Shown here piece after piece: positions 1-10,043 of a stretch of DNA of 64,000 bases. Positions within the stretch are counted from its first letter, which is position 1; every line of letters starts with the position of its first letter. A program made the position numbers and the translations under genes. Source of the stretch: Alphaproteobacteria bacterium. Lineage in GTDB: Bacteria; Pseudomonadota; Alphaproteobacteria; Caulobacterales; Maricaulaceae. The notes beneath the pieces were generated by a model. That model did no database searches, had not been told where the DNA came from, and saw nothing but the letters and a program-made list of their open reading frames with translations. The stretch covers positions 1 through 64,000 of the forward strand of contig JAAEZM010000005.1 of the NCBI GenBank assembly GCA_018222865.1. The letters run 5' to 3'.

Positions 1-119
1 TCACCCCGCTCTACACACGCTATGAAGACGTCTGGCGGGCGGTGCTCGAGATGTCAGATATAATGCAAGACGGAAGCTGGCGAGACCCACGCTACGCCGT
101 GCGCGGTGCCGTCACTTAA
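1..119 (+). CDS. kynU: Kynureninase, C-terminal end (partial)
   Basis: Only the last 38 codons are in the window, read in the frame starting at base 3 and ending with TAA at 117-119. The tail begins TPLYTRYEDVWRAV, carries a GSWRDPRY stretch and ends AVRGAVT. This matches my memory of the C-terminus of kynureninase, the PLP enzyme that splits kynurenine or 3-hydroxykynurenine into anthranilate (or its 3-hydroxy form) and alanine. The call rests on this short tail alone. The next gene starts 12 bases later on the same strand, so the two probably share a transcript. Confidence 0.65.
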   Translation, partial: TPLYTRYEDVWRAVLEMSDIMQDGSWRDPRYAVRGAVT

Positions 120-131
120 GGGGAGATAGAT

Positions 132-2201
132 ATGCAAGTGGTCAGTCACGCTCTCGAAGGGGCCGTCCTCGTCATCACTGTCGACAATCCGCCCGTCAAC
201 GCGCTGAGCCATGCGGTGCGCGAGGGTATTGTCAATGCGCTCAGCGATTTACCGTCTGAGGCCGAAGCTGTTCTGATTGTCTGTGCCGGCCGGACCTTTA
301 TCGCCGGTGCTGATATTTCCGAGTTTGGAAAACCGCCGCTATCGCCCGGCTTGGCAGACGTTCTGGAAGCCCTTGAAAACTGCCCGCTCCCTGTTGTCGC
401 CGCGATTCATGGCCAAGCGCTTGGTGGCGGTCTTGAGCTTTCCTTGGCCTGCGACTATCGCGTTTTGGACAGCAAGGCACGCGTGGGGCTACCCGAGGTC
501 AATCTGGGCCTGATCCCGGGGGCCGGTGGGACCCAACGTCTGCAACGCCTGGCTGGTGTGGACACGGGGTTGAAACTCGCCGTGAGCGGTAAACCGATCA
601 GTGCGAATGAAGCACTGGATGTCGGGATTGCAGATGCTGTGTTCCAAGACCAGCTGGTCACGAATGCCGTCGCTTTTGCCGCTGAGACAGCAAAACAGAA
701 ACGTTGTTTGCGAGATGCCCCGGCACCCCCAATGGATACGGATGCCTTTGATCGTTGGACGGGGTATGCACACAAGAAAATGCGCGGTCAGGCGGCCCCT
801 CTGGCAGTTATCGACGCGGTCAGGCACGGCTTGGAGAACGGGTTTGAAGCCGGTTTAAAGCACGAGCGCGCTCTGTTTGAGGACTTGGTCAGCTCACATC
901 AAAGCAAAGCCATGCGCCATCTTTTCTTTGCTGAAAGGCTTGCGGGGAAACCACCGCGCGGTGTGGAAGGGAAGCCCATCGCCCTTTCGCAGGCTGGCGT
1001 TGTGGGTGCGGGAACAATGGGTGTCGGCATTGCCCTCTCGCTCCTGGCCGCAGGCAAGGACGTGGTCCTGTTTGATGTCAAACCCGCTGCATTGTCTGTG
1101 GGTTATGATCGTATACGCGCCGTCATTGATGGAGATCTCGCCAAAGGCCGGATCTCCGAAACGGAGGCGGCCAGTCGGCGCCAGCGCCTGACGAAAGCTG
1201 AAGACTGGAGCGGTTTCGATCAATGCGACATCATCATCGAGGCCGTCTTCGAAGATATGGAGATCAAGAAAACCGTCTTCGCAGCACTCGCTGAACGGGT
1301 CCGGGCCGATGCGATCCTGGCAACCAACACCTCTTATCTCGATATTGATGAGCTCGCGCGTTCTGTGCCCCATCCAAACAGGGTTCTGGGACTTCACTTC
1401 TTCAGCCCGGCTCACATTATGAAACTGCTGGAGATTGTTCGCGGTGAGGCGACCAGCGATGATGTGCTTGTGACCGCGCTCGCGCTCGGCAAGCAGATGG
1501 GCAAGATTTCGGTCGTATCCGGTGTCTGCCATGGTTTCATTGGCAATCGGATGATCTCCGCCTATGGCCGGGAAGCTGGTCTGCTTTTGCTGGAGGGGGC
1601 CAGCCCTCAAGCCATCGATAAAGCTGTTACCGATTTTGGAATGCCTATGGGGCCTTTCACCATGGCCGACATGGCCGGTCTGGACATTGGTTATTCGAAC
1701 CGCAAGAAGCTCAGCCCGGACCAATATGAAACGCGCGCCGTACTGGTTCATGACCAGCTCGTTGAGATGGGGCGCAAGGGACAAAAAACCGGTTCGGGTT
1801 TTTATCGTTATGAAGACGGCAATCGGACCCCGCTTCATGATGCTAAAACCGACGAGATCATCGCCGCTGTCCGCACTCGCGAAGGCATTACGCCCCGGGA
1901 AATCGATGCGGAAGAGATCGTCGAGCGCTGCATATTCGCGCTTATCAATGAAGGGGCGGCTCTTCTTGGCGAGGGCATTGCCGCGCGTGGCAGTGATGTC
2001 GATGTCGTCTATGCAAACGGGTATGGATTCCCGCGCTGGCGCGGTGGGCCATTTAGCTATGCCGACCAGGTCGGGCTTGATTATGTTGCTGAACGCATAG
2101 CCAGTTTCGCGGAACGCTTTGGCACGCGCTGGTGGACACCGGCTCCGTTACTGATCGAGCTCGCCAAATCAGGTGGCGCCCTTGCGACACACGAAAACTA
2201 G
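132..2201 (+). CDS. Bifunctional enoyl-CoA hydratase / 3-hydroxyacyl-CoA dehydrogenase
   Basis: A 689-residue fatty-acid beta-oxidation enzyme that hydrates trans-2-enoyl-CoA and oxidises the 3-hydroxyacyl-CoA with NAD. The N-terminal crotonase domain has both catalytic glutamates, in GGGLELS (Glu102) and LPEVNLG (Glu122), plus PGAGGTQRL. The dehydrogenase half starts with the Rossmann motif GAGTMG at 292-297 and has the catalytic histidine in LHFFSPAH (His422), followed by two C-terminal dimerisation domains. Gene and domain order resemble FadJ or peroxisomal-type multifunctional enzymes. No thiolase gene is adjacent, so it may serve a specialised acyl-CoA. A GGGGAGATA ribosome site precedes the ATG. 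The SDR gene follows after 23 bases. Confidence 0.92.
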   Translation: MQVVSHALEGAVLVITVDNPPVNALSHAVREGIVNALSDLPSEAEAVLIVCAGRTFIAGADISEFGKPPLSPGLADVLEALENCPLPVVAAIHGQALGGGLELSLACDYRVLDSKARVGLPEVNLGLIPGAGGTQRLQRLAGVDTGLKLAVSGKPISANEALDVGIADAVFQDQLVTNAVAFAAETAKQKRCLRDAPAPPMDTDAFDRWTGYAHKKMRGQAAPLAVIDAVRHGLENGFEAGLKHERALFEDLVSSHQSKAMRHLFFAERLAGKPPRGVEGKPIALSQAGVVGAGTMGVGIALSLLAAGKDVVLFDVKPAALSVGYDRIRAVIDGDLAKGRISETEAASRRQRLTKAEDWSGFDQCDIIIEAVFEDMEIKKTVFAALAERVRADAILATNTSYLDIDELARSVPHPNRVLGLHFFSPAHIMKLLEIVRGEATSDDVLVTALALGKQMGKISVVSGVCHGFIGNRMISAYGREAGLLLLEGASPQAIDKAVTDFGMPMGPFTMADMAGLDIGYSNRKKLSPDQYETRAVLVHDQLVEMGRKGQKTGSGFYRYEDGNRTPLHDAKTDEIIAAVRTREGITPREIDAEEIVERCIFALINEGAALLGEGIAARGSDVDVVYANGYGFPRWRGGPFSYADQVGLDYVAERIASFAERFGTRWWTPAPLLIELAKSGGALATHEN

Positions 2202-2224
2202 ACACAAAACCCGGGGGGAAACTT

Positions 2225-2977
2225 ATGCTCGAAGGACGCCGCGCCGTGATTACCGGAGGAGGCACCGGGATAGGACTTGCCTGTGCTGAGGACCTCGCAA
2301 AGCAAGGTGTGCACACCGTTTTGATGGGGCGCAATCTGGAGCGCCTTCAAGCAGCGGCTGACCGGATCCCCGGCGCCCAGGCCGTCCAGCTGGATGTCAC
2401 TGATGACACGAGCGTTCGCAACGCTTTCTCGCACGCCTATCAGGACGGAGCTGTCGATATTCTCGTCAATAATGCCGGAATAGCGGCCGCCTCCGCCTTT
2501 CACAAAACAACGATGGAGCATTGGCGCGAAATCCAGGCGGTAAATGTCGAAGGCCTGGTCCGGTGCACGCAAGCGGTGATCGACGAGATGCGCAAGGCAG
2601 ACTATGGACGCATCATTAATATCGCCTCTATCGCCGGCATTCGCGGTGGCGCTTACATGTCGCCCTATGTGGCGTCGAAACATGCGGTGGTCGGTTTGAC
2701 CAAGTCGCTCTCACTGGAATACGCCAAAAGCCCTCTGACCGTGAATGCGGTCTGTCCGGGTTATGTCGAGACCGCGATTGTCGAAAACTCGGTCGCGAAC
2801 ATCATGGAAAAGACGGGCCGCTCGCGCGATGAAGCCCTGGCCGAGTTGACCAAGAATAATCCCCAGGGCCGGCTCATCCAGCCCGAGGAGGTCGCGGAAA
2901 CTGTAACATGGCTGTGTTCGCCACGGTCAGCGTCTGTGTGTGGGCAAGCGATTACCGTTGCCGGCGGGGCCATCTGA
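2225..2977 (+). CDS. SDR family NAD(P)-dependent oxidoreductase
   Basis: A 250-residue classical short-chain dehydrogenase. The cofactor motif is TGGGTGIG at 10-17, the structural NNAG is at 82-85, and the catalytic Ser135, Tyr148 and Lys152 are present (YVASK). A longer in-frame reading exists, but ATG 2225 has the ribosome site GGGGGGAAACTT and a normal SDR N-terminus. It probably acts on a 3-hydroxyacyl or similar alcohol, as it sits directly behind the beta-oxidation enzyme. The substrate cannot be read from sequence. Confidence 0.88.
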   Translation: MLEGRRAVITGGGTGIGLACAEDLAKQGVHTVLMGRNLERLQAAADRIPGAQAVQLDVTDDTSVRNAFSHAYQDGAVDILVNNAGIAAASAFHKTTMEHWREIQAVNVEGLVRCTQAVIDEMRKADYGRIINIASIAGIRGGAYMSPYVASKHAVVGLTKSLSLEYAKSPLTVNAVCPGYVETAIVENSVANIMEKTGRSRDEALAELTKNNPQGRLIQPEEVAETVTWLCSPRSASVCGQAITVAGGAI

Positions 2978-3070
2978 GCACCGTGTCTCACATGCTGATA
3001 ACCCTAGGAAAACAGTGTTTCTATTCGGCGACCGATAAGGCTAGTGTCGCTTCAAATCTGGAGAGAATTC

Positions 3071-3337
3071 ATGCGCCAATTCTATGTCTTCATTAAATGC
3101 GAGCTCGGACGCACCTATGATGTCGCGGCAGCTCTTGTTGACGACCTGGAAGCTGCCCCAATGGTCCACTCCATTTCAGGGGCGTTTGATCTACTCGCTC
3201 ATTTCTCACTTGATGATGATGTCGATATCGGTCGCTTCGTAAATCAGGAAGTCCAGACGATTGACGGCATCAAGGACACTCAGACTATTATCTGCTTCAA
3301 CGCGTTTACCCGCGATCGTGGCCTCGGCGAGGTCTAG
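3071..3337 (+). CDS. Stand-alone Lrp/AsnC ligand-binding (RAM) domain protein
   Basis: This 88-residue protein corresponds to only the C-terminal alpha-beta sandwich of Lrp/AsnC regulators. It starts MRQFYVFIKCELG, runs through VHSISGAFDLLAHFS and ends after IKDTQTIICFNAF. There is no helix-turn-helix. The ATG at 3071 has a GGAGAGAA site; the earlier in-frame ATG at 3044 lacks one. Such domains bind amino acids and form oligomers. It lies 11 bases before serine dehydratase, so an amino-acid-sensing role next to serine breakdown is a reasonable inference but unproven. Confidence 0.85.
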   Translation: MRQFYVFIKCELGRTYDVAAALVDDLEAAPMVHSISGAFDLLAHFSLDDDVDIGRFVNQEVQTIDGIKDTQTIICFNAFTRDRGLGEV

Positions 3338-3348
3338 GACAACGCTTC

Positions 3349-4734
3349 ATGCACTTCGGCGTCTTCGATCTATTCAAAATTGGTATCGGCCCCTCAAGCT
3401 CCCACACAGTTGGGCCGATGAAAGCCGCGCGGATTTTCACCGAGCGGGCGATAGCTGATACGGGTGAAGGCGAGATTGTTCGGCTCGAAAGCGAGCTTTA
3501 TGGCTCACTCGCACTCACAGGGCTCGGACACGGGACAAACACGGCCGTTCTATTGGGTCTGGAAGGCGGAGACCCAGCCAGCCTGGATCCTGACAGCGTC
3601 CCTCAACGTCTCGACCGAATTCGCAATGAAAACACGCTCAAGCTTGCCAATGGGCGCGAGATCGAATTCCAGGAGAAACGCGACCTTCAATTCCGCGGCG
3701 ATATACGCTTGCCCTTTCATTCCAACGCCATGAAATTCCGGGCCATCGGGCCCGAAGAAACCGTTATCCGCGAAGAGATCTGGTACTCGATTGGCGGTGG
3801 CTTTGTGATTGATGAGAATGAAGCGGGCAAAAACTCCGCTGCCGATGTGAAAGAGGGCGAGCCCTACCCATTCAACTCCGCAGCGGAACTTCTGGCCATT
3901 GGCGACAAGACTGGCCTGTCCATCCACCGGATCATGCTGGCCAATGAGCGCGCCTTTCTGCCCGAAGATACCATCAGGGCCGGGATAGAGAGTATTTGGC
4001 GCACGATGGAAGACTGTATTGATCGCGGATTGCGTGAAGACGGGATTTTGCCGGGCGGGTTGAATGTCAAACGACGCGCACCACAGCTTTATCGTGATCT
4101 GAAGGCGGAAACTGTTGATCTTGAAAAAGACCCCCTCGCCCCCATGGACTGGATCAATCTATGGGCCATGGCGGTGAATGAAGAAAACGCTGCGGGTGGT
4201 CGCGTGGTGACCGCTCCGACAAATGGTGCTGCCGGGATTATTCCAGCCGTTGCGCGATATTTTCACCGTTATCATCGCGATCCGGACGACGAAGAGGCCC
4301 TGCAGCGCTTTTTCCTCACCGCCGCAGCGATCGGATCCCTCTACAAGAAAAATGCTTCCATATCTGGCGCTGAAGCCGGATGCCAAGGGGAAGTTGGTGT
4401 GGCCTGCTCTATGGCGGCGGGCGCGCTCGCGGCAGCCATGGGAGCCAGCAATCATCAAATCGAGGATGCCGCAGAGATCGGGATGGAACACAATCTCGGC
4501 CTCACCTGTGATCCTGTCGGCGGTCTTGTTCAGATCCCGTGTATCGAACGCAATGCTATCGGCGCTATCAAGGCCATTGATGCGGCCCGCCTGGCCCTGA
4601 GAGCGAATACTGAGGACATGAAAGTCTCACTCGATCAGGTGATTGAAACCATGCGCCAGACCGGTATCGACATGATGGAAAAGTACAAAGAGACGAGCCA
4701 GGGCGGGCTGGCCGTAAATGTCGTCGAGTGCTGA
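3349..4734 (+). CDS. sdaA: L-serine ammonia-lyase (iron-sulfur type, single chain)
   Basis: Converts L-serine to pyruvate and ammonia. The 461-residue chain is the fused beta-alpha form. It begins with the family signature [10 protein letters not shown] at residues 15-24. The cysteines expected to hold the 4Fe-4S cluster are Cys345, Cys387 and Cys398, with the 42- and 11-residue spacing known for this enzyme class. The C-terminus ends near a cysteine (VVEC), as in type II enzymes, where the tail cysteine reaches into the active site. It follows the small RAM-domain gene and ends one base from the convergent DUF6702 gene. Confidence 0.95.
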   Translation: MHFGVFDLFKIGIGPSSSHTVGPMKAARIFTERAIADTGEGEIVRLESELYGSLALTGLGHGTNTAVLLGLEGGDPASLDPDSVPQRLDRIRNENTLKLANGREIEFQEKRDLQFRGDIRLPFHSNAMKFRAIGPEETVIREEIWYSIGGGFVIDENEAGKNSAADVKEGEPYPFNSAAELLAIGDKTGLSIHRIMLANERAFLPEDTIRAGIESIWRTMEDCIDRGLREDGILPGGLNVKRRAPQLYRDLKAETVDLEKDPLAPMDWINLWAMAVNEENAAGGRVVTAPTNGAAGIIPAVARYFHRYHRDPDDEEALQRFFLTAAAIGSLYKKNASISGAEAGCQGEVGVACSMAAGALAAAMGASNHQIEDAAEIGMEHNLGLTCDPVGGLVQIPCIERNAIGAIKAIDAARLALRANTEDMKVSLDQVIETMRQTGIDMMEKYKETSQGGLAVNVVEC

Positions 4735-4735
4735 T

Positions 4736-5242
4736 TTAGTCGAAACTCACTCGGACAGGATTACGGCGACCAGGCCCATGCATCGCGGTCCGAACGTGAG
4801 AATCAAACCGGAAATTCGTCATATTGGTCTGATCGGCGAACGTCTCTGCAAGCAGATCATTGTCCACGATAAAGCCAGACGCATCTTCTGGCGCATCAGA
4901 GACAAAATACACCCAAGCGAACTCACCTTCGAGCTCAGCGCCAATATAAGTCGGTTCGTAGAGCATACCCGTGGGATCCGCGAACCGGAAAACACCTTCC
5001 ACATAGCTTCCGATCTCAGCGATATGCGCCGGATCTGAATAGAAGCTTGCTTCATCCATTGTCTCCTCGCCCATCGCCTCCATGAGGTCATGGGCGAACA
5101 TACGGTGCATAATCTCCATCTCTCCGGTGCGTGGATTGATGGCGATTTCGGTGACTGCCGCATGGAGTTCATGCGCGCCCACCGGCGCTGCCATTAAGAC
5201 AGCGCCGGCAAGGCCAGCCAGAATATAATCCAGCCGCATCAA
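4736..5242 (-). CDS. DUF6702 family exported protein
   Basis: A 168-residue protein with a signal peptide (hydrophobic to about residue 23, cleavage near PVGAHE). The mature part starts HELHAAVTEIAINPRTG and continues with a MEIMHRMFAHDLMEAM segment, typical of DUF6702 proteins that often neighbour M1-type peptidases. The role of the family is unknown. It starts 3 bases after the stop of the M1 peptidase gene and is almost certainly co-transcribed and probably coupled with it. The 3' end abuts sdaA with no terminator visible between them. Confidence 0.75.
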   Translation of the reverse strand: MMRLDYILAGLAGAVLMAAPVGAHELHAAVTEIAINPRTGEMEIMHRMFAHDLMEAMGEETMDEASFYSDPAHIAEIGSYVEGVFRFADPTGMLYEPTYIGAELEGEFAWVYFVSDAPEDASGFIVDNDLLAETFADQTNMTNFRFDSHVRTAMHGPGRRNPVRVSFD

Positions 5243-5245
5243 TTT

Positions 5246-7681
5246 TTACTCCGGTCGAGACTGGATGCTGTCACGCGTGACGCGTTGATCCATATCGCTC
5301 ATCTGGTCATCGAAAGACCGGTTCGAGCGATACATTTCCAGACGCGTCGGCAGGATGCGTGGCGGATAATAGTTATCCGTGCGGTCGGCATCTGCGGTCT
5401 CCCAGAGAGGATCGAGCTCGACGGAAACAACCTCCTGCTGGGTACGATAGACCCAGGTAGCTTCCTCTGGATTGTAACGCCAGATCTCGGCTGGTATGCG
5501 GACGAGGTCGGTTTCACCGTTGGCGAAAGTGAATTCCAAGATCACCGGCATGACAACACCGCCCTGATTGGACAGGTCGACATAGTAGAAGCGGTCACCA
5601 CGATCGATGATCTCAGCCTGATAGTCCTCCAGCCCCTCACGGAAACTCTCATAGGCTTCACGCTGGCGATTGGTCACAGCATGCGGATCCGTGCGGGAGT
5701 AAAACTCCAGAACTTCCGGATTACTGTCAGCGTAGAATTCGATACCGGCGGCGACATTATTCACCTGGGTGAGGCTTTCCCCACGCTCAGCGATTTCCTC
5801 ACGCTCGATCTCATTCTCGATTTCCGGATTTTGCGTGTCCAGCTGACCTTCGATTACACGATCGATGGAAATATCGACGTGGTCGGTTGAGTAGAACCAG
5901 CCGCGCCAGAACCAGTCGAGATCAACACCGGAAACCTCTTCCATGGTGCGGAAGAAATCATAAGGCGTCGGACGACGGAAACGCCAGCGACGTGAATACT
6001 CGCGGAAGGCCTCGTCGAAGAGTTCCCGGCCCAGCACGGTTTCGCGAAGGACAACAAGAGCAATCGTCGGCTTGGAGTAGGCATTGGCGCCAAACTGCAA
6101 AATGGAATCCGACTGCGTCATGATCGGCATCTGGTCGGATGAGACCATGTAGGACGTAATGGAATGCGGATCACCGCGGCGGACCGGGAAGTCCTCCTCC
6201 CACTGGCGTTCGGCCTGGAATTGCAGGAAGGAATTCAACCCTTCATCCATCCAGGTCCATTGGCGCTCATCGGAATTCACCACCATCGGGAAGTAGATAT
6301 GTCCGATCTCGTGGATGATGACGCCGATCAGCCCCCGCTTGGCGGTCAGGGAATAGGTCAGATTGCCGTCTTCATCGACCACCGGACGGCCATACGTGCC
6401 GCCATTAAAGGTGATCATCGGATACTCCATCCCGCCCTGCGGTCCGGCAATGGATTGCGCGGTTGGATAGGGATAGGGGAAGGCGAATTCGTTATAGACG
6501 TCGATCGTGTGCTCAACAGCTCGGGTGGAGAAGGTCGACCAGAGTGGTTCGCTTTCATTGGGGTAGAATGACATCGCCATTACGAGGTCAGGCGCAACAC
6601 CCTCCCCGTCCTGCTCAATGCCCTGTGCATCCCAGATAAACTTGCGCGAACCCGCCCAGGCAAAATCCCGGACATTCTCTGCATAGAACTCCCAGGTCGC
6701 TTCCGAACGGGTGCCACGACGCTCATTGGCGCGGGCTTCGGACGGGGTAACAATGAAGACAGGCTCATCAGCCGTCACAGCTTCCTCAAGCCGGTCACGC
6801 TGAGCCTGGGTGAGAACCTCTTCCGGGTTCTGCAATTCACCGGTGGCTGCGACGATGAAGTCCTGCGGCACAGTGATGGCAACATTGTAATTGCCAAACT
6901 CCAGAGCGAACTCGCCGCGGCCGAGGAAGGCCTTATTATGCCATCCCTCATAGTCGGAAAAAACAGCGGCGCGCGGGAACCATTGGGCGATCTGATAGAT
7001 GCAATCACCACCGGTATCTTCGGTAGGTTCAAAACACTCCCAGCCGGCCCGGCCGCCAACAACACCGGTTTCAATCAGGTGATAATTCCACTCGATGGTG
7101 AAGGTGACGCTCTCGCCGGTTTCCAGCGTGTCGTCGAGATCAATCCGCATCAGCGTATCAACAATCGTGTGTTCCAGTGCGCTGCCATCCGCACCGGTCA
7201 CACTGGTGATGTTGAAGCCATAGCCATCATTCTCGAGACGATCACGACGACGGATTGAATAAGCCGACATGCCTTCCGGCATGGAGCCACCTACTCGGGA
7301 GGCTGCGCGTCCGCCACCGCCGACGGTCTCGGTCATTACCGCAATTGAATCCTCACGGAAGCGATTTTGATCGAGTAAGAACCACAGGAAATCCAATTCA
7401 TCCGGCGCGTTATTCGTATAGGTCACCGTTTCCGTACCGGTGAGTATATTCGTACGCTCATTGAGATGAATCTGGATGTCGTAATCGACTTGCTGCTGCC
7501 AGTAGTCCGGTCCAGGCGCGCCAGTCGCACGACGTTCGCGGTTCGGCGACGGCCAATCTTCGTCTTCAAGCTGACGGAAAGCATCCCGCCAGTCATTCGT
7601 GGTCTGGCGGATAGGCTGTGCCGACGCGACATTCAATGTCGCGACGGCCGCTGCCAAAGCGATAAGTGTAAAGCTACGCAT
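5246..7681 (-). CDS. M1 family zinc metallopeptidase, exported
   Basis: An 811-residue peptidase with a signal peptide ending near NVASAQ (residue 21). The zinc site is HEIGH at 457-461 with the third ligand Glu480 in WMDEG. The substrate-anchoring loop is GGMEYP at 416-421 in place of the usual GxMEN. These features place it among the large periplasmic or envelope M1 peptidases rather than cytosolic PepN. It is followed immediately by the DUF6702 gene, suggesting a two-gene unit. A GC-rich hairpin (7729-7759, no T-run) lies just upstream, after the bactofilin-like gene. Confidence 0.9.
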   Translation of the reverse strand: MRSFTLIALAAAVATLNVASAQPIRQTTNDWRDAFRQLEDEDWPSPNRERRATGAPGPDYWQQQVDYDIQIHLNERTNILTGTETVTYTNNAPDELDFLWFLLDQNRFREDSIAVMTETVGGGGRAASRVGGSMPEGMSAYSIRRRDRLENDGYGFNITSVTGADGSALEHTIVDTLMRIDLDDTLETGESVTFTIEWNYHLIETGVVGGRAGWECFEPTEDTGGDCIYQIAQWFPRAAVFSDYEGWHNKAFLGRGEFALEFGNYNVAITVPQDFIVAATGELQNPEEVLTQAQRDRLEEAVTADEPVFIVTPSEARANERRGTRSEATWEFYAENVRDFAWAGSRKFIWDAQGIEQDGEGVAPDLVMAMSFYPNESEPLWSTFSTRAVEHTIDVYNEFAFPYPYPTAQSIAGPQGGMEYPMITFNGGTYGRPVVDEDGNLTYSLTAKRGLIGVIIHEIGHIYFPMVVNSDERQWTWMDEGLNSFLQFQAERQWEEDFPVRRGDPHSITSYMVSSDQMPIMTQSDSILQFGANAYSKPTIALVVLRETVLGRELFDEAFREYSRRWRFRRPTPYDFFRTMEEVSGVDLDWFWRGWFYSTDHVDISIDRVIEGQLDTQNPEIENEIEREEIAERGESLTQVNNVAAGIEFYADSNPEVLEFYSRTDPHAVTNRQREAYESFREGLEDYQAEIIDRGDRFYYVDLSNQGGVVMPVILEFTFANGETDLVRIPAEIWRYNPEEATWVYRTQQEVVSVELDPLWETADADRTDNYYPPRILPTRLEMYRSNRSFDDQMSDMDQRVTRDSIQSRPE

Positions 7682-7771
7682 GTGTCCCCTTGCGCCCTCT
7701 AATGAAGGATTTGCGGTGGGACAGTAGCGCGGGGGTAGGATTCGGTCACCCTACCCCGCTGAAATTTAATG

Positions 7772-9148
7772 TTACTCTGTAACAGGCTCACCCGTCGGGC
7801 TTGCGTCGTCCTTATCCGTTGAAGGCTCAGGGTCACGCTTGCTCGGACGTTCTGCTTCATCATCGGACTGAGAACGATCTTCATTGCGCTTGCGGCCAAA
7901 GGACAGCATCCAGGCACCCAGTCCGATGCTCATGACGATCAGGCCTGCAATCCAACCCAGTCCGGGAACAGCGCCCAACACAACCAGGGCAATCATGACG
8001 ACCAGAAGCGATAGAGCGCGCATGGCCAGCCCCAAACCCTCATTGGGACGCGAACGGTTGAAGATAATATCGCCTACAGCCACGCCACCAAAGATGAAGG
8101 ATAGGAAAAGCATGACCGGATAGAGGAAGATCATCAGCGGGATGAGCGGAATTCCAATGACTGTCACAGCCAGGAGCATCACAAGAACCGCGATTACGAT
8201 CGGAGACAGGGCAAAGGTTACAAAGCCCAAGAAGCCCGAACTTACCGGTCGTTCACGGAAAGCGCTTGCGATATTGCCTACGCTGGATGGCGCAATCAGG
8301 ATGATGAAGAGGCCAAGTAGAAAAGCACTGCCTACGAACATTCCGCCGAAGAATTCAAACGGCGCACCGATGAACTTCCAAGGCCCTTCGATATGGATGT
8401 CCAGGTCTTCCCAGTCTTCCGCACCGAAATTATAGGCCTCATAGCTATAGCTTAGCGTGCCCAGGGACGCGCCGGCATCAACTTCCGGCTCACGCGGGCC
8501 ACGCACAATGATTTCACCGGGGATGACAGCACTCGCGAGGATTCTGACACGCTCAGCCGTGATTTCGACATCACCATTGAAGGTGCCTGCGAGCGTGATC
8601 GTTTCAGCCTCAGCATCCAGCGGCCCGTGAGCCGTACCAAGAAAATCAATCTCGCCGCCAACAATCTCAATTCGACCGTAAAACTCACTGGCTTGAGATA
8701 TTAGAACTGCGCCACCACCAATATGGGCGTCCTCGCGTACGACAACGTCCAATTCGACGCTGCCGCCTGCCGTATTAAGTTCGCCGCCGATCGTGCCGAA
8801 CAGCTCGACATCGCCGGCTGCGACATTGGCGTCTTCACCGATATCCGCGCGGATCGTGATTGCCCCGCCGGCCATATCGACTTCGCCATCAACGCGGCCT
8901 GACACATTCGCCTCGCCGCCGAAGAACTCGATATCGCCAGAGATATTCGCGTCGATATTGGCTTCGCCAGCAATGCCGGAGACCGATCCTTGAATATCAC
9001 CGCGCACGGTGAGTTCGCCGCCGAGGAATGCGACGTCGTCAGAGCTTCCATTGACGGTGACTTCGCCACCAATCATCTGCGCGTGAGAAGCGCCGGTTAG
9101 CAGTGCAACGGCCAGCCCCCCGGCCATTATCATCTTGTTCATGCTCAT
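7772..9148 (-). CDS. Exported bactofilin-like beta-helix protein with C-terminal membrane domain
   Basis: 458 residues. A signal peptide (to about residue 23, SHAQ) leads into roughly 200 residues of repeating GGE/GGA units spaced about 17 residues apart (FLGGELTVRGDI, FFGGEANVSGRV), as in right-handed beta-helices of bactofilin-type polymer-forming proteins. This is followed by four or so hydrophobic helices between about residues 265 and 420, and a charged tail (RKRNEDRSQSDDEAE). The layout implies a periplasmic helix anchored in the inner membrane. The first ATG has a GGGAG site 9 bases upstream. It lies 49 bases after the related lipoprotein gene on the same strand, so they are likely one operon. 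Function unknown. Confidence 0.75.
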   Translation of the reverse strand: MSMNKMIMAGGLAVALLTGASHAQMIGGEVTVNGSSDDVAFLGGELTVRGDIQGSVSGIAGEANIDANISGDIEFFGGEANVSGRVDGEVDMAGGAITIRADIGEDANVAAGDVELFGTIGGELNTAGGSVELDVVVREDAHIGGGAVLISQASEFYGRIEIVGGEIDFLGTAHGPLDAEAETITLAGTFNGDVEITAERVRILASAVIPGEIIVRGPREPEVDAGASLGTLSYSYEAYNFGAEDWEDLDIHIEGPWKFIGAPFEFFGGMFVGSAFLLGLFIILIAPSSVGNIASAFRERPVSSGFLGFVTFALSPIVIAVLVMLLAVTVIGIPLIPLMIFLYPVMLFLSFIFGGVAVGDIIFNRSRPNEGLGLAMRALSLLVVMIALVVLGAVPGLGWIAGLIVMSIGLGAWMLSFGRKRNEDRSQSDDEAERPSKRDPEPSTDKDDASPTGEPVTE

Positions 9149-9197
9149 TTACCTAGCTCCCTGCGCCCCCCGGCGTTCAGGTTGGTTCAAACTCAAC

Positions 9198-9965
9198 TCA
9201 GTCGATATACCGATCACAATCGCGGCCATCGCGCGGATTAAAACGCAGGTCGGCAACGCGTGCGGCGCTATTCACCTGAGGTGCTTCTTCCGCCCAGACC
9301 TCAAGAACGCCGTTGATCTGTGCATCCGGTCCAACGATGAGTGTGCGCGTACAAACTTCGCCGCCATCCGCGACATAGCCATTGAGCTCGATCCGACCGT
9401 GATCGGGTTCATCGCGGCGGCTACGACGGATCTCGTCTGCTGCAATCAATTTAATGCGGTTATTGACGCGTCCAGCGACATACATGTCATCGGCCTGCGC
9501 AACGAGGCGTCCGTCAATCTCGGACTCAATATGCATGCTAGCCGCAGCAAAGGAGCCCTCTCCTTCGACGCGTCCACGCACCATCAACTCTCCGGCCGCT
9601 ATTGATAATTCATCTCCCGCTTCGCCGTCCCAGGTGACATCACCGCCAGCAATGGAGGCCTCACCTTCAACGCGTCCTGTGAAATCGACATCTCCAGCGG
9701 CAATGGAAAGATCACCCTGAATGGTGATTTCATCCATTTCGACATCGCCGCTGATAAGGCTGACATCGCCACCCACGAAGCCGCGTAAATTCGTATCGCC
9801 GCCAATACGGCTATAATCGCCATTGCGGTCGAGAACGATGAAACCATCTTGCCGGTGACCGTCAAAATGCATTTTCGCGGCGTCATCATCAGCCACAACA
9901 ATCACGCATCCTGATGTCATAAGAGCAGCGGTAACAACGCCCGCCGCGAGCCATGCCCTTTGCAT
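9198..9965 (-). CDS. Bactofilin-like beta-helix lipoprotein (first copy)
   Basis: 255 residues beginning MQRAWLAAGVVTAALMTSGC, a lipoprotein signal with the lipobox cysteine at residue 20. The mature protein is a series of beta-helix turns (GGDVSLISGDVEM, IAGGDVTWDGEAG) resembling the exported helix domain of the downstream gene. An in-frame extension to 10028 is rejected because ATG 9965 has a clean AGGAG site. The protein is predicted to sit in a membrane by its lipid and to face the periplasm. It heads a two-gene unit and has three operator-like repeats upstream. Function unknown. Confidence 0.75.
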   Translation of the reverse strand: MQRAWLAAGVVTAALMTSGCVIVVADDDAAKMHFDGHRQDGFIVLDRNGDYSRIGGDTNLRGFVGGDVSLISGDVEMDEITIQGDLSIAAGDVDFTGRVEGEASIAGGDVTWDGEAGDELSIAAGELMVRGRVEGEGSFAAASMHIESEIDGRLVAQADDMYVAGRVNNRIKLIAADEIRRSRRDEPDHGRIELNGYVADGGEVCTRTLIVGPDAQINGVLEVWAEEAPQVNSAARVADLRFNPRDGRDCDRYID

Positions 9966-10043
9966 GTATATCTCCTGTAAGAGGTGGCTGAACGGTTCTG
10001 ATCGCCACCTATTCATGCTCCCCAGCATGATTCAGACCATACA

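Noticed and set aside
894-1838. 314-codon open frame on the minus strand
   Set aside because: Antisense to the beta-oxidation enzyme; no domain recognisable.
7729-7759. Hairpin (GGGGTAGG/CCTACCCC) between the bactofilin-like gene and the M1 peptidase gene as a terminator
   Set aside because: No T-run on either strand; it may only be an intercistronic structure.
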